Notes: generated from the sequence alone by a model not told the origin. A DNA stretch of 64,000 bases from Ophioderma brevispina (GCA_023653785.1 JAMKCH010084902.1:1-64000); one strand, 5' to 3'. Counted from the first letter of the stretch, positions 34,232 through 48,441 are shown. Numbers and translations are program-made.

Positions 34232-37124
34232 TCCCACTTGATAGGAGCTAGAGGATATAGTGGCTATAATACGGCAATATCAGCATTCAGGTATTGCCAG
34301 TACAACCCGGCTGATCTTGATTATTAGGTCAAAATAAATCGCCCAGTACTATATAGATAAAGCGTTTTCATGGGGGTCACATGTTTCTCTGGCCACTTTG
34401 TGAAATTTTCTTATCTTTTCTTCCTTCTTTCTTTTTGGATTGGGCCTCAATTCGAGTCGTCCCTCTTGCATGGGCATCCATTACATGTATGGCTTCATTT
34501 TCATCGCTTCAGTGGATGCTGGGAATCGCAATTCATGCCAGTCTTGTTTTTTTCATATACTTTAGAGTTTGGGTTGTTCCATTAGCACCGGATTGACTGA
34601 ATATGTCCTACCTCATTTATCGCTTATTTAGGTCTCCTAATCAATTTCGTGTTTTCAAACTGTTTCAGTGCCACAAAATTGTGGGAATTAAAAATTCGTT
34701 GGTAATGCGCAAAAAGCAATGAAGCGTTTCTCTCGAGAATGGCAATTGCTCACTGGTTCCTCCTCATCCTCTTTTGCAGTGCAATCTCGCTAGGCAGGGC
34801 TTCCCTTCGGTGTTTGATTGGCTTAACATGTTGCGCTAATACAGGCATGGTTCCAACTGCCATTGTCCTAAGATGCAAGCTCACCTGCACATGGCAAATG
34901 TGGCTTATAATTTTTGCTTTAATTTTTTAGGAATTCCTATATTGTGGGGAAAAAGTCATTGATGTGTTCTCTTATGCAGCAAACCGTTGGTTTTGGGGGG
35001 ATACTGGAGGAAGTGGTTCCAAGGCAATTGAAAAACAATCAATCATTGAGCAAATCGTTTCTAGATTCAATGGTTTGAGTTTTTTCCCTTGGGTGGCATT
35101 TTGTGGGGAAACGTATAATAACTACTCAGGTCGGGTACCAGGAGTATCATTATAATAATAATAACTTGTTCGTAACTCTTTGCAATTATTAATGGCTCGT
35201 GCAAATTCTCACCATCAATTTGCAAACCAGCATTGTTTCAACCGTGTGGTAATCTCAAATTATTGTCTGTTTCTGTTATTTCATTTTTCAATCGGATTTA
35301 TCAACTTCCCTATCGTTTTTTCAAAATGCTTATTAGGCAATTCCACCTCTACACTAGATGGGAGTGTTGGTTGCTGATACTTGTATGTGTTCTGCATAGC
35401 CATGGGAACAATATCGGAAAATGGCCATCATGATCTTGCTCGGCTATTTTTTTGTTTCTTTGGTGTCGATGTTTTGACAAAATTTAAAGTCAAGAATTTT
35501 AAATTAGGTTCTGCGCTGGGTTTGCCCACCTCAGGAGTTTTTCTCTTCTATGCCTTCGAGTGGTGCTTCGACTTAAACTTCAATACAGGGTTTGGTGTGG
35601 AGGCCCAAAAAATATGGGCCGTTGGAAATCTAATGCTTGCTCTGCTATATTAGGTCTAACCTAACAGTTTACTTTCTTTATTTTTATTTGTCAATTCCAT
35701 GTCAGCATGACCTCTGCTTTCTTTTCAGATATGGGCAGGTTAAGTGTGAGCTTTTAGCCATTTTTACAATCGCTTCGTGTGAAAATTAGGCAAAGGTCTG
35801 ACACTATTTCTGCAGCAGCTTATAGAGTTCAGGTTTTATTTCTGTCTTTACTTGATGATTTAATTATCTTACAAGTCGTTTGCAAGTATGTTTTTTTGTT
35901 AGACTTTACGTGTAGGATACGTGGATTGATGTAAAACGGGAAAGGTGATGTACGTATCATCAGGCAGAACAAAAAGGCTGTGAACTGCTTCCCCTGACCT
36001 ACTATTTTCTGTCCGATATTTTACTTAGGATTTTATGAAAGGTGTTAGACCAGGGGCGGGGAAGTCGTGTACAAATGATCCTCAATGTTAATGCCTCGTA
36101 GTTTTCAAGATGGGTAACGCACACTACTCAGAACCTCTCCCCATATTTTTCAACCCCCATTGTTTTGTCGCTTGGTTGATGCTGTTTTTTTGCCCACTGA
36201 TTTTGTGGCATGTCGTTTAGTCGGGGTGCTTTTTTGTTTAAGGCCCTCGTTTTTCTCTTTCAACTCCCTTGGAATTTCAGCTTCCTTACGCGCGGCTTGT
36301 GTTGGGTTCTATTATTAAAGCTTGAAGATAAAGGGGGGGGGGGTTTGTGTAAATTTTTTGTGCCAAAAATTTCTTTGGGCGGCAAAATGTCTTGAAAGTT
36401 TTGTATATTTTTGATGTTTATTATTTATCTGTCAAGCCATTGAATTTACGTAGACAAAGTTTGGAGGTTAGGAAGAACTGGCCTGGCCAATTGAACGGTC
36501 GATGGCAATTTATACTGCGGTTGGTGCTCTCCCAGGAAATTCTTCCTAGCCTTCCAGTGAGGTCTGGATACAGATAAATATGGTAACTTACACAAAAAGG
36601 CGTAGGCTAATATTTGTCAGACCAGTTTAACAATTCAGGTTCATATCTGCATGTATGCAATGGATTTTTTGTAGCAAAAAATAAAATTGACCTTGTGGTC
36701 CCTGCATGTGACCGATGCCTCAGTTGCAATCCTGGGGTGAAAATGCCTATTTCTTATCTCTGTGGGACAATACGTTTTCGAGAGCATCGTAAGAAACGGG
36801 TTTGTCAACAGGCTAAAATGTTGCGCCAGTCTTGCAATTGCGGTAATTTAATTCTGCCGTTCGATATTGTATTTCAATAGTGCTTCAAAGCGCCAAATCG
36901 GTTCGCTCGGGTATTGTGGTGGGTTGCTAATACGCATTGTTATCTTGGCAAGCGTTTCTGTTCAGTTGGTAGAGTTCACAATTGCATCTGTCTTCATCAC
37001 ATGCGGACGTGTGTCAAGTTTTTCCTGAAAATCCCTTCATCTATTGGGGGCTTTCTTTGTACTCTTAATTTGGTTTTAAACATTCCCAATACATTTTAAC
37101 ATACAACTATTCAGATACATAGTA

Positions 37125-37810
37125 ATTGGCAGTTCGGTATGAGACCGCTTTTGGTCCGATTGGCAGCTTCCATGGTACATAAATAGCTTACTGTGCATAT
37201 GCAGATATAGGTTAATTGCTGAGAGGTAAAGATCCGGTTTGGACTCATTGGCATGTTACATTGTATATATTATATGGGTGGGTATAATATTTGCAGGTCG
37301 GTACAGAGTTTCCGCTTTGGTTTCATTTGGCGGATATTTTGAATACATTAGTATTTGGCAGGTCGGTACTAGCCCTGCCTTGGGTTCTCGATTTGGCAGG
37401 TTCAGTTGGTAATCAATGGGTACTTCAGTGTAATAACACCAGATCGGTATAGATCCGCTTTGGGTTCGTGATGTGGCTTGTAAATTTGAAGTATTATATT
37501 GGTATTGAGTGTCAGCAGATCGATATAAGACCCGCTTCGGGTCTCGATTCGGCTGTAAATGTTGTAGTACTTTATGTACGTAGTGTGCCCGCAGGATCGA
37601 TTTTTTATAGATCCGCTTTGGGTCTTGATTGGCGGACAAATGTAGTTTTTTGTAGTTTCATTTATGTTTAAGTGAGTGTGCCAGCAGATCGTATAAGATC
37701 CGCTTCGGTAGCGAATTTGCCTTGTTAATGTTCATTGTTGTGTATTTTATGTGCCGATCGGTATAAGTTCCCTTTTTCGGGTCTCGTTTTGGCAGGCCTA
37801 GATTTATTAT
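37125..37810. repeat. Tandem array of ~78-bp units
   Basis: The motif GATCGGTATAAGATCCGCTT, followed by TGGGTCTCGATTTGGC, recurs at about 37136, 37218, 37297, 37362, 37445, 37520, 37594, 37688 and 37757, with degenerate copies. The 127-codon minus-strand open frame at 37256-37639 runs through these units and reflects their periodicity, not a gene. The array lies within the 1.1-kb block of copy A that is missing from copy B. Confidence 0.85.
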
Positions 37811-39687
37811 TCATGGTACGTAATGACGAAGTATTTTGGAATTGTTGATGGGGAAAGGCGGAAAAATGTGGTACAATAAGGTTTCAGTCTGCATTGTCAT
37901 GCAAATGATTTTGTTTTTGATAGCAATAAATTGACCTTGTGGTTCCTGCATGTGACATATTGCTCAGTTGCACTCCGGGTGTGAAAATCCTATTTCTACT
38001 TGATGAAGAATGAACTACATTTACCACCCTTTATTTCTAGATCATTTTGTTTAAATTTAATACACATAATGGCTCTAAAATTATTTTTATTAAAACTATC
38101 AATCTCCATCACTTGTGACTCAAACACCATGAAAGGGTCGATATTCTTTCCTTTTGGTGGCAAACATTTTATTTTTGCATGTTATAATATACACTGTTTG
38201 TCTGTGAATTACCAGTTTTGACAACTTTCAAACTTTGACGTACTTGTGACGCCATACTGGGTATTACTGTACTTAATGTTTTGGAAAACAATAGAAAACG
38301 GAGAATTAAAGCTAACCAACATCGTAAGCATTTCTTGCTTTTAATAATGAATTCCCGGGGTGGTAGGCTATTGGTCAAATTTTAGTTTCTTTATAGGGTT
38401 AACTTGATATTCTGCAAACTAGATGAATACTAATATAATCCATTAAAAAAGTCCCTTTCAGGAAAAAAAATATTTTGTCTTTGGGAAGTTTGTATAAGGG
38501 TATAGGTCCCTCTAAAAAAATTGTGTACATGTTAGATTTTACTAGTCAATAACTATAATAGTTTTCATCAATTTCGATATATATTTAAGCGGTACAGTAT
38601 TATAAGGATTAAGTATATTATGTAATGAGAATTTTTTCGAAAAAATATGGCTGTCATAAAAATTATTGCCCACTTTTATGTCCTCCAAAACCACGTTAAG
38701 AACTTCCAGTTACATTGAAGTTATCTGAGCTTAAAGACACTATCAGTTGATTTGCAAAAAAGAAAAAACTTTGCAATTTGCAGAATACCTTCAAAGTGAA
38801 GGATAAGTCTGTGGAATCCGCATTAGTTACCTTTTTCATCTTAAATATGACCGAAAAGGAAGAAAACGGCTACGTTCACAAGAATGAATTTTCCATTCAT
38901 TTACGTTTTGTAGTAAGTGTCCGTGTCTGTACAGTAATGACTAAAATCTCTGATTCTTCCTTAGTAGGCTGCTTCGGTCTTATCATTTGCAGGTATGTTA
39001 TGATACCTGTACGTGTTCATACTGCACAAAAATCTGATTTTTGATGATTTTTTCGATTTGGCTGATTTAGCAAATCAACTGATAGTGTCTTTAATATTTG
39101 GACTTTCGAGCCAATAATTTATTGTGTGTTGCAAAATTCATAATATTTATTAATGTTACACAGCAGGCTGTACAATGTTTGTGTCCCAACGCCTTGAACA
39201 TAATTATTTAACACATGAAATTTAGTTGAGTTTTTTTTTTTCCTGCAAAAATATGAGTTAAAACCATATTGTCGACTATTAAAAAAGATATATTTGTCGA
39301 CTCATTAAAGGGATTTTATTTTAAAAAATCGAAAAAAACTATTTTTGAGGTTTGTAATTTTCTTAATAATTCGATGGTCATCGTGGTCATCGTGGTCAGG
39401 TTATTTTACACGACAACGACAATGCACATGAAAGCTTCCTGTTGTAACCTGCTTAAGGATCTTGTTTGTATATAATTTGCACTGTTTGTGAATGTTTGCA
39501 ATGCACATACTATCCATAAGGACCTGGAACAAAAGGTCAAAAGGGCACAGTGTTACAGAAAGAACCCAGTCAAGATACAGGATGGTTATAACCACTAAAT
39601 TATAGATGCACATATGTTAAAGAACCACAAAAGTTTTACATAACTAGACATAGAGAACGTGTTATATAAACCCAGTCCGAAAATCAT

Positions 39688-39728
39688 TCAATCGTCGTCG
39701 TCGTCCTCCTCCTCCTCCTCCTCGTCCG
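39688..39728. repeat. CGT/CCT trinucleotide microsatellite
   Basis: TCGTCGTCG leading into a CTC repeat. The equivalent in copy B (about 47366-47392) is shorter. Confidence 0.85.
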
Positions 39729-40597
39729 ATGTTTCATATTTTCATCGTTTTTGCCACATTCGTTCTTTTTATCATCGTGGGCATGTCGGCTCATCATTTT
39801 AAAATAGTTACAACCCCGTAGCTATAAGTCCATCTCACCATCCAGCCGTATAAATCCAACGGGTCCTGTGCAGTCGAATACGTATTCGGCTCCTTCGAAC
39901 ACAGCGAATCAAACATTGGGTTTTTGGGACTACCTTCAAATCACTTCCTGGCCCATTTTAATATCAAACAGCTGTTTTCTTGGTATTCCAATACTCGCGT
40001 CAGTTAGGAACCATTCCTTCTTTAAAACATAAACGACTTAAAAAGCGGCAATTTCCCTTCATTTTTATATCATTACAATTTACAAACCACATTCACTCAA
40101 CTTTCACACGCGTTTTCCTCCAGAACTAGCATTTTGTGCCTGATTCAAAAGTATGCATAACCAACGACGGTGGACACACACAAACGAAATCCGGTAATGA
40201 TTATGTAAATCCAACCCGGCACAGAAAAACCACTTTCATAAGTATGCCAGTTCTTACCAACTTAACAATGATGGGCAAATAGAAGAAATAGACTCGAATC
40301 ATGAGCAGTTTACTGAGGTTTCTATGCTTACATATGTGCATCTCGCCCGAAAAAGTGGACCATCATCTGTATCTGTTTTGCAACGTTCTCACTCAGCGAT
40401 AGCAATTTAGAACAGATAGACAGGAACCATGGAATATCCGTGAATAATTAATTCCGGAGTCACTCCACGGTGTGCAAGGATTCGAATTCTCGTATATTGA
40501 GTAAATTCATACATATGCGTTGCCAATACGATTTTAATCATTATATGACCACCCACTTATCGTCCTGTGCTGGGAGTAGGCATCTCATTTTCAAGTG

Positions 40598-40793
40598 ATG
40601 GGTGTTCATAAAGATAGAGGCTGGGCCTGGATGGTTTCTTCTCCTCTCTTAGCTTTTTCTAGCAATGTGTTTGGAAACAGGAGTGTTAAGCCTCTTGGTG
40701 TGCTGCTCCCTTTTCTTCGTCAAGAGTTTCACACACACACACTTGGGTTATTGGATAAGCATTGCCTAGTGCCTGGTTTCGGAGCAGTTACCT
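40598..40793 (+). pseudogene. SLC16-like first coding exon, copy A, frameshifted
   Basis: ATG at 40598 begins MGVHKDRGWAWMVS as in copy B, but insertions after codon 14 shift the frame. Reading returns at LGVLLPFLRQEF and is lost again around THTLGLLDKHC. The donor seen in B (ATGTAAG) reads CTGGAAG here, so the splice site is also altered. The nucleotide match to B runs through the exon and far into the flanks. Inferred: either a non-functional duplicate or an unpolished second reading of the same locus. Confidence 0.8.
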
Positions 40794-42947
40794 GGAAGAT
40801 TATACATCGTTCGATATTTACAATCATCAAAACCGTTTATAACAATCAAATACAGTCTCAAATTTCACAATGCAAAAATAGTCTGGACTTTGAAGATTTT
40901 TAGCTAGAACAAATATTTTGTCATAATATATGACTATATAATTTTTTTATAAATCATAAAAAAAGTCACAATAGTACCGTGAACTGTTATTTTTGTGAAA
41001 AATACATGTACAATCTTGCAACCAAGTTTTTCTAAAAAATCAAATCATGGTGTCATTTTTAAAGTGTGTTCCTTGGACGTAAATGCTTGGAGGCAGGCGT
41101 ATACAGGGGTCCAAATTGTGTTTTAAATCATACCATCATGTTTGTCATATCTGATGGTTATAATGTCAAGAGTTATCAGCAAAACAGTTTCAAGTCTTGA
41201 CATGGGGGTAAAATCAATTAATCAGTTTTGTTTTAAAATGGTGCAAAATGTTCGTCTCACTGTACAGAAGAAAAAAAAAGCGGGAATATACAGGTCCTGC
41301 ACTGTCTATGACGTTTTGGGAAATATTTGCGTATGGCAAATATGGCAATATGGTCGGTTCCACAGTGTCTATGGAAGATCATCACCATCCATATCTGTAA
41401 AGTCTCACTTCGAAAGGTGGAACACAGAATCTATATACATTTTCATATTAGTATGACCCAATGAACGTTTTAAAAACCAGGTTCAACACAGTCATACCAT
41501 TCTGTAAAATAGACCTTGAAACCCGTCTTTAACCTATTGTACTAAAACAATTAAGCCTATTGTACTAAAAACAATAGGTCCAGATGGCAGAATTAAAACT
41601 TTTTTTTAGAAACCTTATAGCAAACCGAACAGATGGTATAAATTTTTAAAAACAAACTTTAAACAAAACCTGGTAAAAACACCCACGACACATTTAAAAA
41701 ATGACACCCATGATTTTCCAGATTCTCCAATGGAATCTCTATTGGGACACACCTTGGTGTCAAAATGTATATGAATAAAACTAAACCAAAATATCCATGT
41801 ACCAATTTCCCCATGTACTAAACTGCTGAATACCAGTATTTTTGTTATCTTTGCTGTCGCATACTTAAACCAAAAATTAACTCCTGGTTTTATAACTCTT
41901 CAGGGAGATTGGCACCAAAAACCACACTTTTTATTTTTGAGAACAATAAGGTCAAAACTGAATTGTAGATCCTTGATTTTTAGCTTTTACCAGGGTTTAA
42001 AGATCTGGTTCCATATATTTTTAGGTAATGCCTTTCTGATCAATTAAAACAAGAACCAGCTCATACACTATTTGGTCGGTTTATTTACTGAAATTCCTGT
42101 CATTTCCTGTAATGGTGGTTGGCTCAAACGGGCACGTACATTCCGCAGGACTACTATTATTTAGAGCTAATAGGGATTTTTTAGTTCAGTTTTTCCAAAA
42201 GCACCAATTTGGTCCAGATTTTGCCTATACCATACTTCTGTCTTGATTTCTGAAGGGCGCCCTCGTGAGCCGCCTAATCCAATATGGCCGCCAAAAAGGC
42301 TATATTAAATAACGTATCTGTAAGTTCGTTGAACCCACCGCGGAATGCGAAAGTAGGTGTCAATAGCAGTCAAAATGGCGATCGCAGCCATAAGCTTACC
42401 GTGAGGCGTATAAGGGCAAGGACTGCGTCATGATCAACACCCGATGGTTCAACTTCAAGGGCAAGGACAGCCTCCGTTAGCCAATTTACAACAGTTTACG
42501 TTGCAAGGACAATAACCTATGGTCAATATTCGGCAACCAATACCTATAGCGATGCCTCAGCGAGTGCAAGTCATGCCATCAATGCAAGGTAATTCGGTTT
42601 TCGGACTTCATGTAATGAACCAGTTGCCAATGTTACACTAAATTCCGGCGGTGTTTGTGGTCAAAAATCTAAGTCAGGTTTTTCGAATATTGCACCTAAT
42701 CAATTATCATCAGTCGTTCAATGTTATCCACAGCTGTTTGAGAGTCACGTTTGTTACGTTGAACTGTGAATAAAACAATAATATCAATGGCGACACACTT
42801 TTTACAACTAATTTGGGTATTTAGTCCGCTAAATGCATCCTGTGTATTTTGTCGAAATTTCATTTCAAGGGAGTGGTAATTCTGAGTTTAACCATTATCA
42901 CTTATGCAAATAAATCCAGTTTTTACTAGCCCCTCTGAGATTTGAAC

Positions 42948-43112
42948 CCGGTGTAAAAGCAGATATAGTCCGGCGGGAGCCACAGTTCGGGGCTCCATAG
43001 ACGATACCGGAATAAAACGTGAAACTAATGTTGCGTGTTGAGTCAACTGAATCGTTTGCCGTATTGTTTGCCGGACTATGAGTACGTCGGACTATAATTA
43101 CTTCTACACCGG
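42948..43112 (+). mobile_element. Element X, copy 3
   Basis: The best preserved copy: CCGGTGTAAAAGCAGATATAG and CCGGCGGGAG on the left, the core TGAAACTAATGTTGCGTG..GAGTCAACTGAATCG, then CCGGACTATGAGTACG and CGGACTATAATTAC..TACACCGG on the right, forming an imperfect inverted repeat. Confidence 0.72.
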
Positions 43113-46100
43113 GACCCTTGCATCCAAAGGCAAGTTCCCTAACCAATATTAGTCCACGCCCCTCTCTGTTGCATCCATATATTTCCCCCTAAATGTTGCA
43201 ATTTTTAGCAGTCACAATTAAATACTACCCAGGCTTGACTGCAAAATTGTATTGGTTGGGTTTTTTTATTCGGATTTAGGCTGGCAAATAAGGGGATCGT
43301 GTGCAGGTGATTTGAAACAACTTAAATTGATTACAGATTTGCATATCATGGCTTTGGAAAGTTTGTATAACATATCAAATTGAGAACAATTGCGGGTCCA
43401 TTTACATCAAGGCCGTTACCGTGGCTTATAGTTCACAATCAGGTTTAGTTCCGTGATCGGTGCCTGGCAAGTTTATGTTTTATTCGGCATCTGTCTTTTT
43501 CACAAGCCTCACCGGTAAAATGTTGGGATTGACGGGGATATGCGTACTGTCCAATATAGTATTTTTGATGTGGCCATATCACACGTGATAGGAGCTAGAG
43601 GATATAGTGGCTATAATACGGCAATCAGCATTCAGGTTATTGCCAGTACACCCGGATGATCTTGAGTTATTAGGAATCAAAATAAATCGCCAGTACTATA
43701 TAGATAAAGCGCTTTCAATGGGGGCATCATGTTCTCGGGGCCACTTTGTGAGATTTTCTTCTTTTTTGGATTGGGCCTCAATTCGAAGATCGCCCTCTTG
43801 CATGGTCAGCCATTACATGTATGGCTTAATTTTCATCGCGGCAATGGATGCTGGGAAATCACATTCATGCCAGGCCTTGTTTTTTCAGGATATCTTTAGA
43901 GTTTGGGTGTTCCATTAGCACCGGATGAATGAGTATGTCCAACCTCATTTATCGCTTACTTAGGTCTCCTAATCAATTCCGTGTTTCAAACTGTTTCAGT
44001 GCCACAAGAATATGTAGGGGGGGGATTAAAAGATTAGTGGTAATGCGCAAAATGCAATGAAGCGTTTCTTCGAGGAATTGCAATTTTGCTAGGATTCCTA
44101 TCATTCTTGGCGTGCAATCTCGATAGGCAGGGCTTTCCTTCGGTGGGTTGCTTGATTAAATGTGGCGATAAACAGGCATGGTTCAAAATGCCATTGTCTA
44201 AGATGCACGCTGACCTGCAAATGGCAAATGCTGGCTGATTTTGCTTTCTTTAGGAATTCCTATATTTGGGAAAGAAGTTATTGAATTTGTTCTCTGATGC
44301 ATGCAAACGCGTTGGTTTTGGGGGGATATGGAGGAGTGGTTCCAAGGCAATTGAAAAAAAAAATCAAATCTTGAGCAGAGCGTTGTTTATTGCATGGTTT
44401 GAGTTTTTTCCAGGGTGGCATTTGGGTGGGGAAAATCGGATAATTCTCAGGTCGGATACCAGGAGTATCCATATAATAATAACTAAACTTTCGTCACTTT
44501 GGAATTCATTAAATGGCTCGTGCAAATTTACCATCAATTTGCAAATCAGCATTTGTGGCAACGCGGTGGGCAATACCTCAAATTATTGCTGTTCTGGGAT
44601 TTATTTTGCCAATCGGATTTTATGTGTCACGCCCTATTCGTTCAAAACTGCTTAGTTAGGCAGCACCCTCATACAATAGATGGAAAGGTGTTTGATACAG
44701 GATGTGTTCTGATAGGCCATTGAACAATATAGGGAAATAGGCCCACATGATCTTGCTCGGCTATGTTTATCATTTGGTGTCAGATGTGTGACAAAATTTA
44801 AAAGTCAGAATTTTAAAAGTGAGTTCTGCGCGGGGTTTGCCACCTCAGGAGTTTTCTCTTATTATTTGCGCTTCGCGTGGTGCTTCGACTTAAACTTGCA
44901 ATAAGAGGATTGGTGATGAGGCAAAAAAAAATATGGGCCGTTGGAAATCTAATGCTTTTCTGCTATATTAGGTCTAAACCTATAATTTATTTCTTTATTT
45001 TATTTGTCAATTCCATGTCAGCATGACTCTGCTTCTGCCATTTCAGAAATGCAGGTAAGTGTGAGCCTTAGCAATTTTTTACATGCGCTTCGCGTAAAAA
45101 ATTAGTAAAGGGCTGCTATTTCGCAGCAAGCTTTAGAGTTAGGATTTATTTCTGGTCTTTACTTGATTTAATTATCTTACAAGTCAGTTTGCAAGAATGT
45201 TTTGGTTAGACTTTACTTGTAGGATACAGTGGCTGTGATGTACGGGAAAGGGTGATTTACATATTCAGGCAGAACAAAAGGCCTTGTGAAGCTGTTCCCA
45301 GACATATGATTTTTCTGGTCGCTTATTTTACTTAGGATTATTATGAACGGTGTTAGATCCAGGGGCGGGACGTCGTGTACAATTGATCTTAATGTTAATG
45401 CTCGTAAGTTTCAAGATTGGATAAACGCCACATTAATGGGGTTTACATAGAACTCCCATGTATTTTTCATATTTCTTTAAGAGAACAACCCAGTTCGCGA
45501 CCTTAATTTTTTTTGGTTTGTCGTCTTGTGTTGATTGGTTCGGGATTGAATGAGTGGCATGTCGTTAGTCGGGTGCTGTTATTAAGGGCCTCGTTTTCTT
45601 CAAAACTCCTGTTGGATTTTCAGCTTCCTTCGCGGCTTGTGTTCGGTTTCTATATTAAAAGCTTTGAAGAGAGGGGGGGAGGGTTGTGTAAAATTTTGTG
45701 CCAAAATTTCTTTGGCGGAAAAATGCCTGAAATTTTGTAATATTTTGATGTTTATATTTATGTCAAGCCATAGGAATGTAGACAAAGTTGGAGGTTAGGA
45801 AAAACTGGCCTGGCCAATTGTAAGGTCGATGGCAATTGATACCATGAGTTTGGTGCTAGTCCCGGAAAGTCTCCTAGGCCTTCCAATGAGGTATGGATCA
45901 TGATAGTATGGTAACCTTATAAAGGTGTGTAGGCTACATTTGTCAGACCAGGGTAACAATTCAGGTTCATTTCTGCAGGTATGCAAATTGATTTGTTTGA
46001 TAGCAATAAATTGACCTTGTGGTCATGCATGTGACAGATGCTCAGCTGCAATCCGGGTGTGAGTGCAAATGCCTATTTCTAGCTCTGTGGACAAAGATTA

Positions 46101-48251
46101 CTACATTACCTTATTCTTCGATCATTTGTTTAAATATTATTACACAGAATGGCTCTAAAATGTTTATATGAAACTAGTTCCATCTCCATCACTTGGGGCC
46201 AAAACACGATTAGGATGTGAAAGTCCGATATTCTTTCCTTTTTGGTTGCAACATTTTATTTTTGCATGTGATATATACACTGTGTGTCTGTGGAAATTAA
46301 AAGTTTTGCACTGCAAAACTTTAACGTAATTGTGACGCCATTACTGGGTATTAGTGTCTTTGTTGGAAACAATAGAAAACGGAGCATCAAAGCTATACCA
46401 ACATCGTAAGCATTTATTGCTTTATTAAGACTGAATTCCCGGTGTGGGGTGTAAGCATATTGTCCAAATTGAGTTTTCTTTATTAGGGTTATTGATATTC
46501 TGCAACTAGATAATATAATGACATCATTAAAAAAAGTCCCTTTCAGGAAAAAAAAAAATATATTTTCTTGGGAAGTGTGTATAAGCGTTAGTGTACATTA
46601 AAAATTGTGAATGTTAGATTGTACTAGTCAATAACTATAATTAGTTTCAATTTCGATATATATTTTAAGCGTGTACCTTACTTAAAGGATAGGACACTTA
46701 TATATGAAAAAAAATATGGCTGTCATAAATATTGACCACTTTTATGTCCTCCAAAACCCAAAAACCAAGTTAAGAAAATATTTCATTTTTAAGGTATTTT
46801 ATAAAAATCTTCCGTTTTTTTTTTATATTTATTAATGTTACACAGCAGGCTGTACAATGGTTGTGTCCCAAGTCCTTAACATAATTATTTACACATGAAA
46901 TTGAGTTGTGTTTTTTCCTGCAAAATAGAGTTATTAAAACCATATGTCGACTAATAAAAAAGAAATTGTCGACTCATTAAAGGGATTTTTATTTTAGGAG
47001 CCTAATTGTAAAGAGGTTGTAATTTTCATTATGCGATGGTCATCGTGGTCATCGTGGCCGCAATATTTACAACGAACGACAATGCAACAGTGAAAGCTTC
47101 TGTTTTTTAACCTGCTTATGGATTGTGGTGTGTATATAAATTTGCACCTGTTTGTTGAATGTTGCAATGCACATACATATCCATAAGGACACTGAACAAA
47201 AGGTAAAAGGGGCGGGCACAAGTTACAGAAGAACCCAGTCACAGAGACAGTGTTATAAACCACTAAATTATAGATGCACATATGTTAAAGAACCACAAAA
47301 GTGTTACATAAATCGTAGAAATAGAGACAGTGTTATAGAAACACAGTCACGAAAAATACATTCTCGTCGTCGTCCTCTCCTCCTCGATGTTTCATATTTT
47401 AATCGTTATTGCCCAAATTCGTTCTTTTTTATCATAGTGGCATTGTCGGCATCATCATTTTTTTTTAAATAGTTTAAAACCCCGTAGCATAGAATCTTCC
47501 ACCATACCAGCATATAAACCTCACGGGGTCTCGTGCAGTGAAGTCGAATACGTATTCGGCTCCTTCGAACACAGCGAATCAAACATTTGGGTTTTGACTA
47601 CCTGTCAAATCACATTCAGTGGCCATTTTGAATAATAAAACAGCTGTTTCTTGGTATTCCAATACTCTCGTCAGTTAGGAACCATTCACTTCTTTAACAT
47701 ACACGACTTAAAAACGCAATTTCCTTTCATTTTATATCATTACACACATTCACTCAAACTTTCAAACGCCGTTTTCTCAGAACTAGCATTTATGCTGATT
47801 CAAAAGTATGCAGAACCCACGACGGTGGACACCACACAAACGAAATACGTAATGATTATGTACATGCAAACCTGGCACAGAAGACAAACCACTGTCATAA
47901 AGTATGCCAGTTCTTACCAAACTTACAATGATGCAAAATAGAAGAAATAGACTACGAATCAATGATCAGTTAATGAGGTTCTATGCTTACATATGTACAT
48001 CTCGCCCGAAAAAAGTGGACCAGCATCTGTGTCTGCTTTGCAACGTTCTCAGCGATAGCAATTTAGAACAGATAGACAGGAACCAATGGAATATCCGTGA
48101 ATAATTAATTCAGAGTCACTCCACGGTGTGCAAGGATTCGAATTATATATATTGAGTAATTCATACATATGCGTGCAATACGAGTTTATACGATTATATG
48201 ACCAACCACTTACTCGTCACTGTGCTGGGATAGGCATCTCGTTTTGAAGTG

Positions 48252-48441
48252 ATGGGTGTTCATAAAGATAGAGGCTGGGCCTGGATGGTTTCTCTCGGAG
48301 CTTTTCTAGCAATGTGTTTGGAAACAGGAGTCGTTAAAGCTCTTGGTGTGCTGCTTCCAGTTCTTCGTCAAGAGTTCACCACACACACTTGGGTTATTGG
48401 ATTAAGCATTGCCTTAGTGCCTGGTTTCGGAGCAGTTACAT
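48252..48441 (+). CDS. SLC16 (monocarboxylate transporter-like) first coding exon, copy B
   Basis: Seen: ATG at 48252, 63 codons plus one base, then a GTAAGA donor at 48442 (phase 1). The protein starts MGVHKDRGWAWMVSLGAFL. Residues 6-11 (DRGWAW) fit the family motif (D/E)-G-G-(W/F)-(G/A)-W except for Arg in the second place, followed by the first membrane segment (about 9-31), KALGVLLPVLRQEF (30-43) and THTWVIGLSIALVPGFGAVT (45-64), the start of the second segment. Known: SLC16 proteins are major-facilitator plasma-membrane carriers of lactate, pyruvate and related solutes, some proton-coupled. Chosen start: the first ATG in frame, matched in copy A; a GTG lies just before it. Downstream exons were not found, so the gene may continue outside or be incomplete. 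The substrate is not known. Confidence 0.85.

Larger units (their letters stand above)
32235..42870 (+). repeat. Tandem segment copy A (SLC16 locus)
   Basis: Collinear with copy B (42870-49935) from GGTAATTCTGAGTTTAACC to GGCCGCCAAAA..GGCTATATTAA (about 42300). It then has an extra tail to 42870 that matches copy C instead. It is longer than B because of a TIR transposon (32958-34231), a 1.1-kb block (36766-37887), a stretch missing from B (roughly 38700-39100) and many one-base insertions. No coding exon other than the SLC16-like first exon was recognised. The long stretch 34232-36640 holds only short open frames that are not conserved in frame between A and B. Confidence 0.85.

Noticed and set aside
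34370..35653. Several hydrophobic plus-strand frames in copy A, at first considered as SLC16 membrane exons
   Set aside because: They carry no SLC16 motif and are not kept in frame in the matching part of copy B.
37256..37639. 127-codon minus-strand open frame
   Set aside because: It runs through the 78-bp tandem array, so stops are absent only because of the repeat period; there is no support from copy B, which lacks the block.
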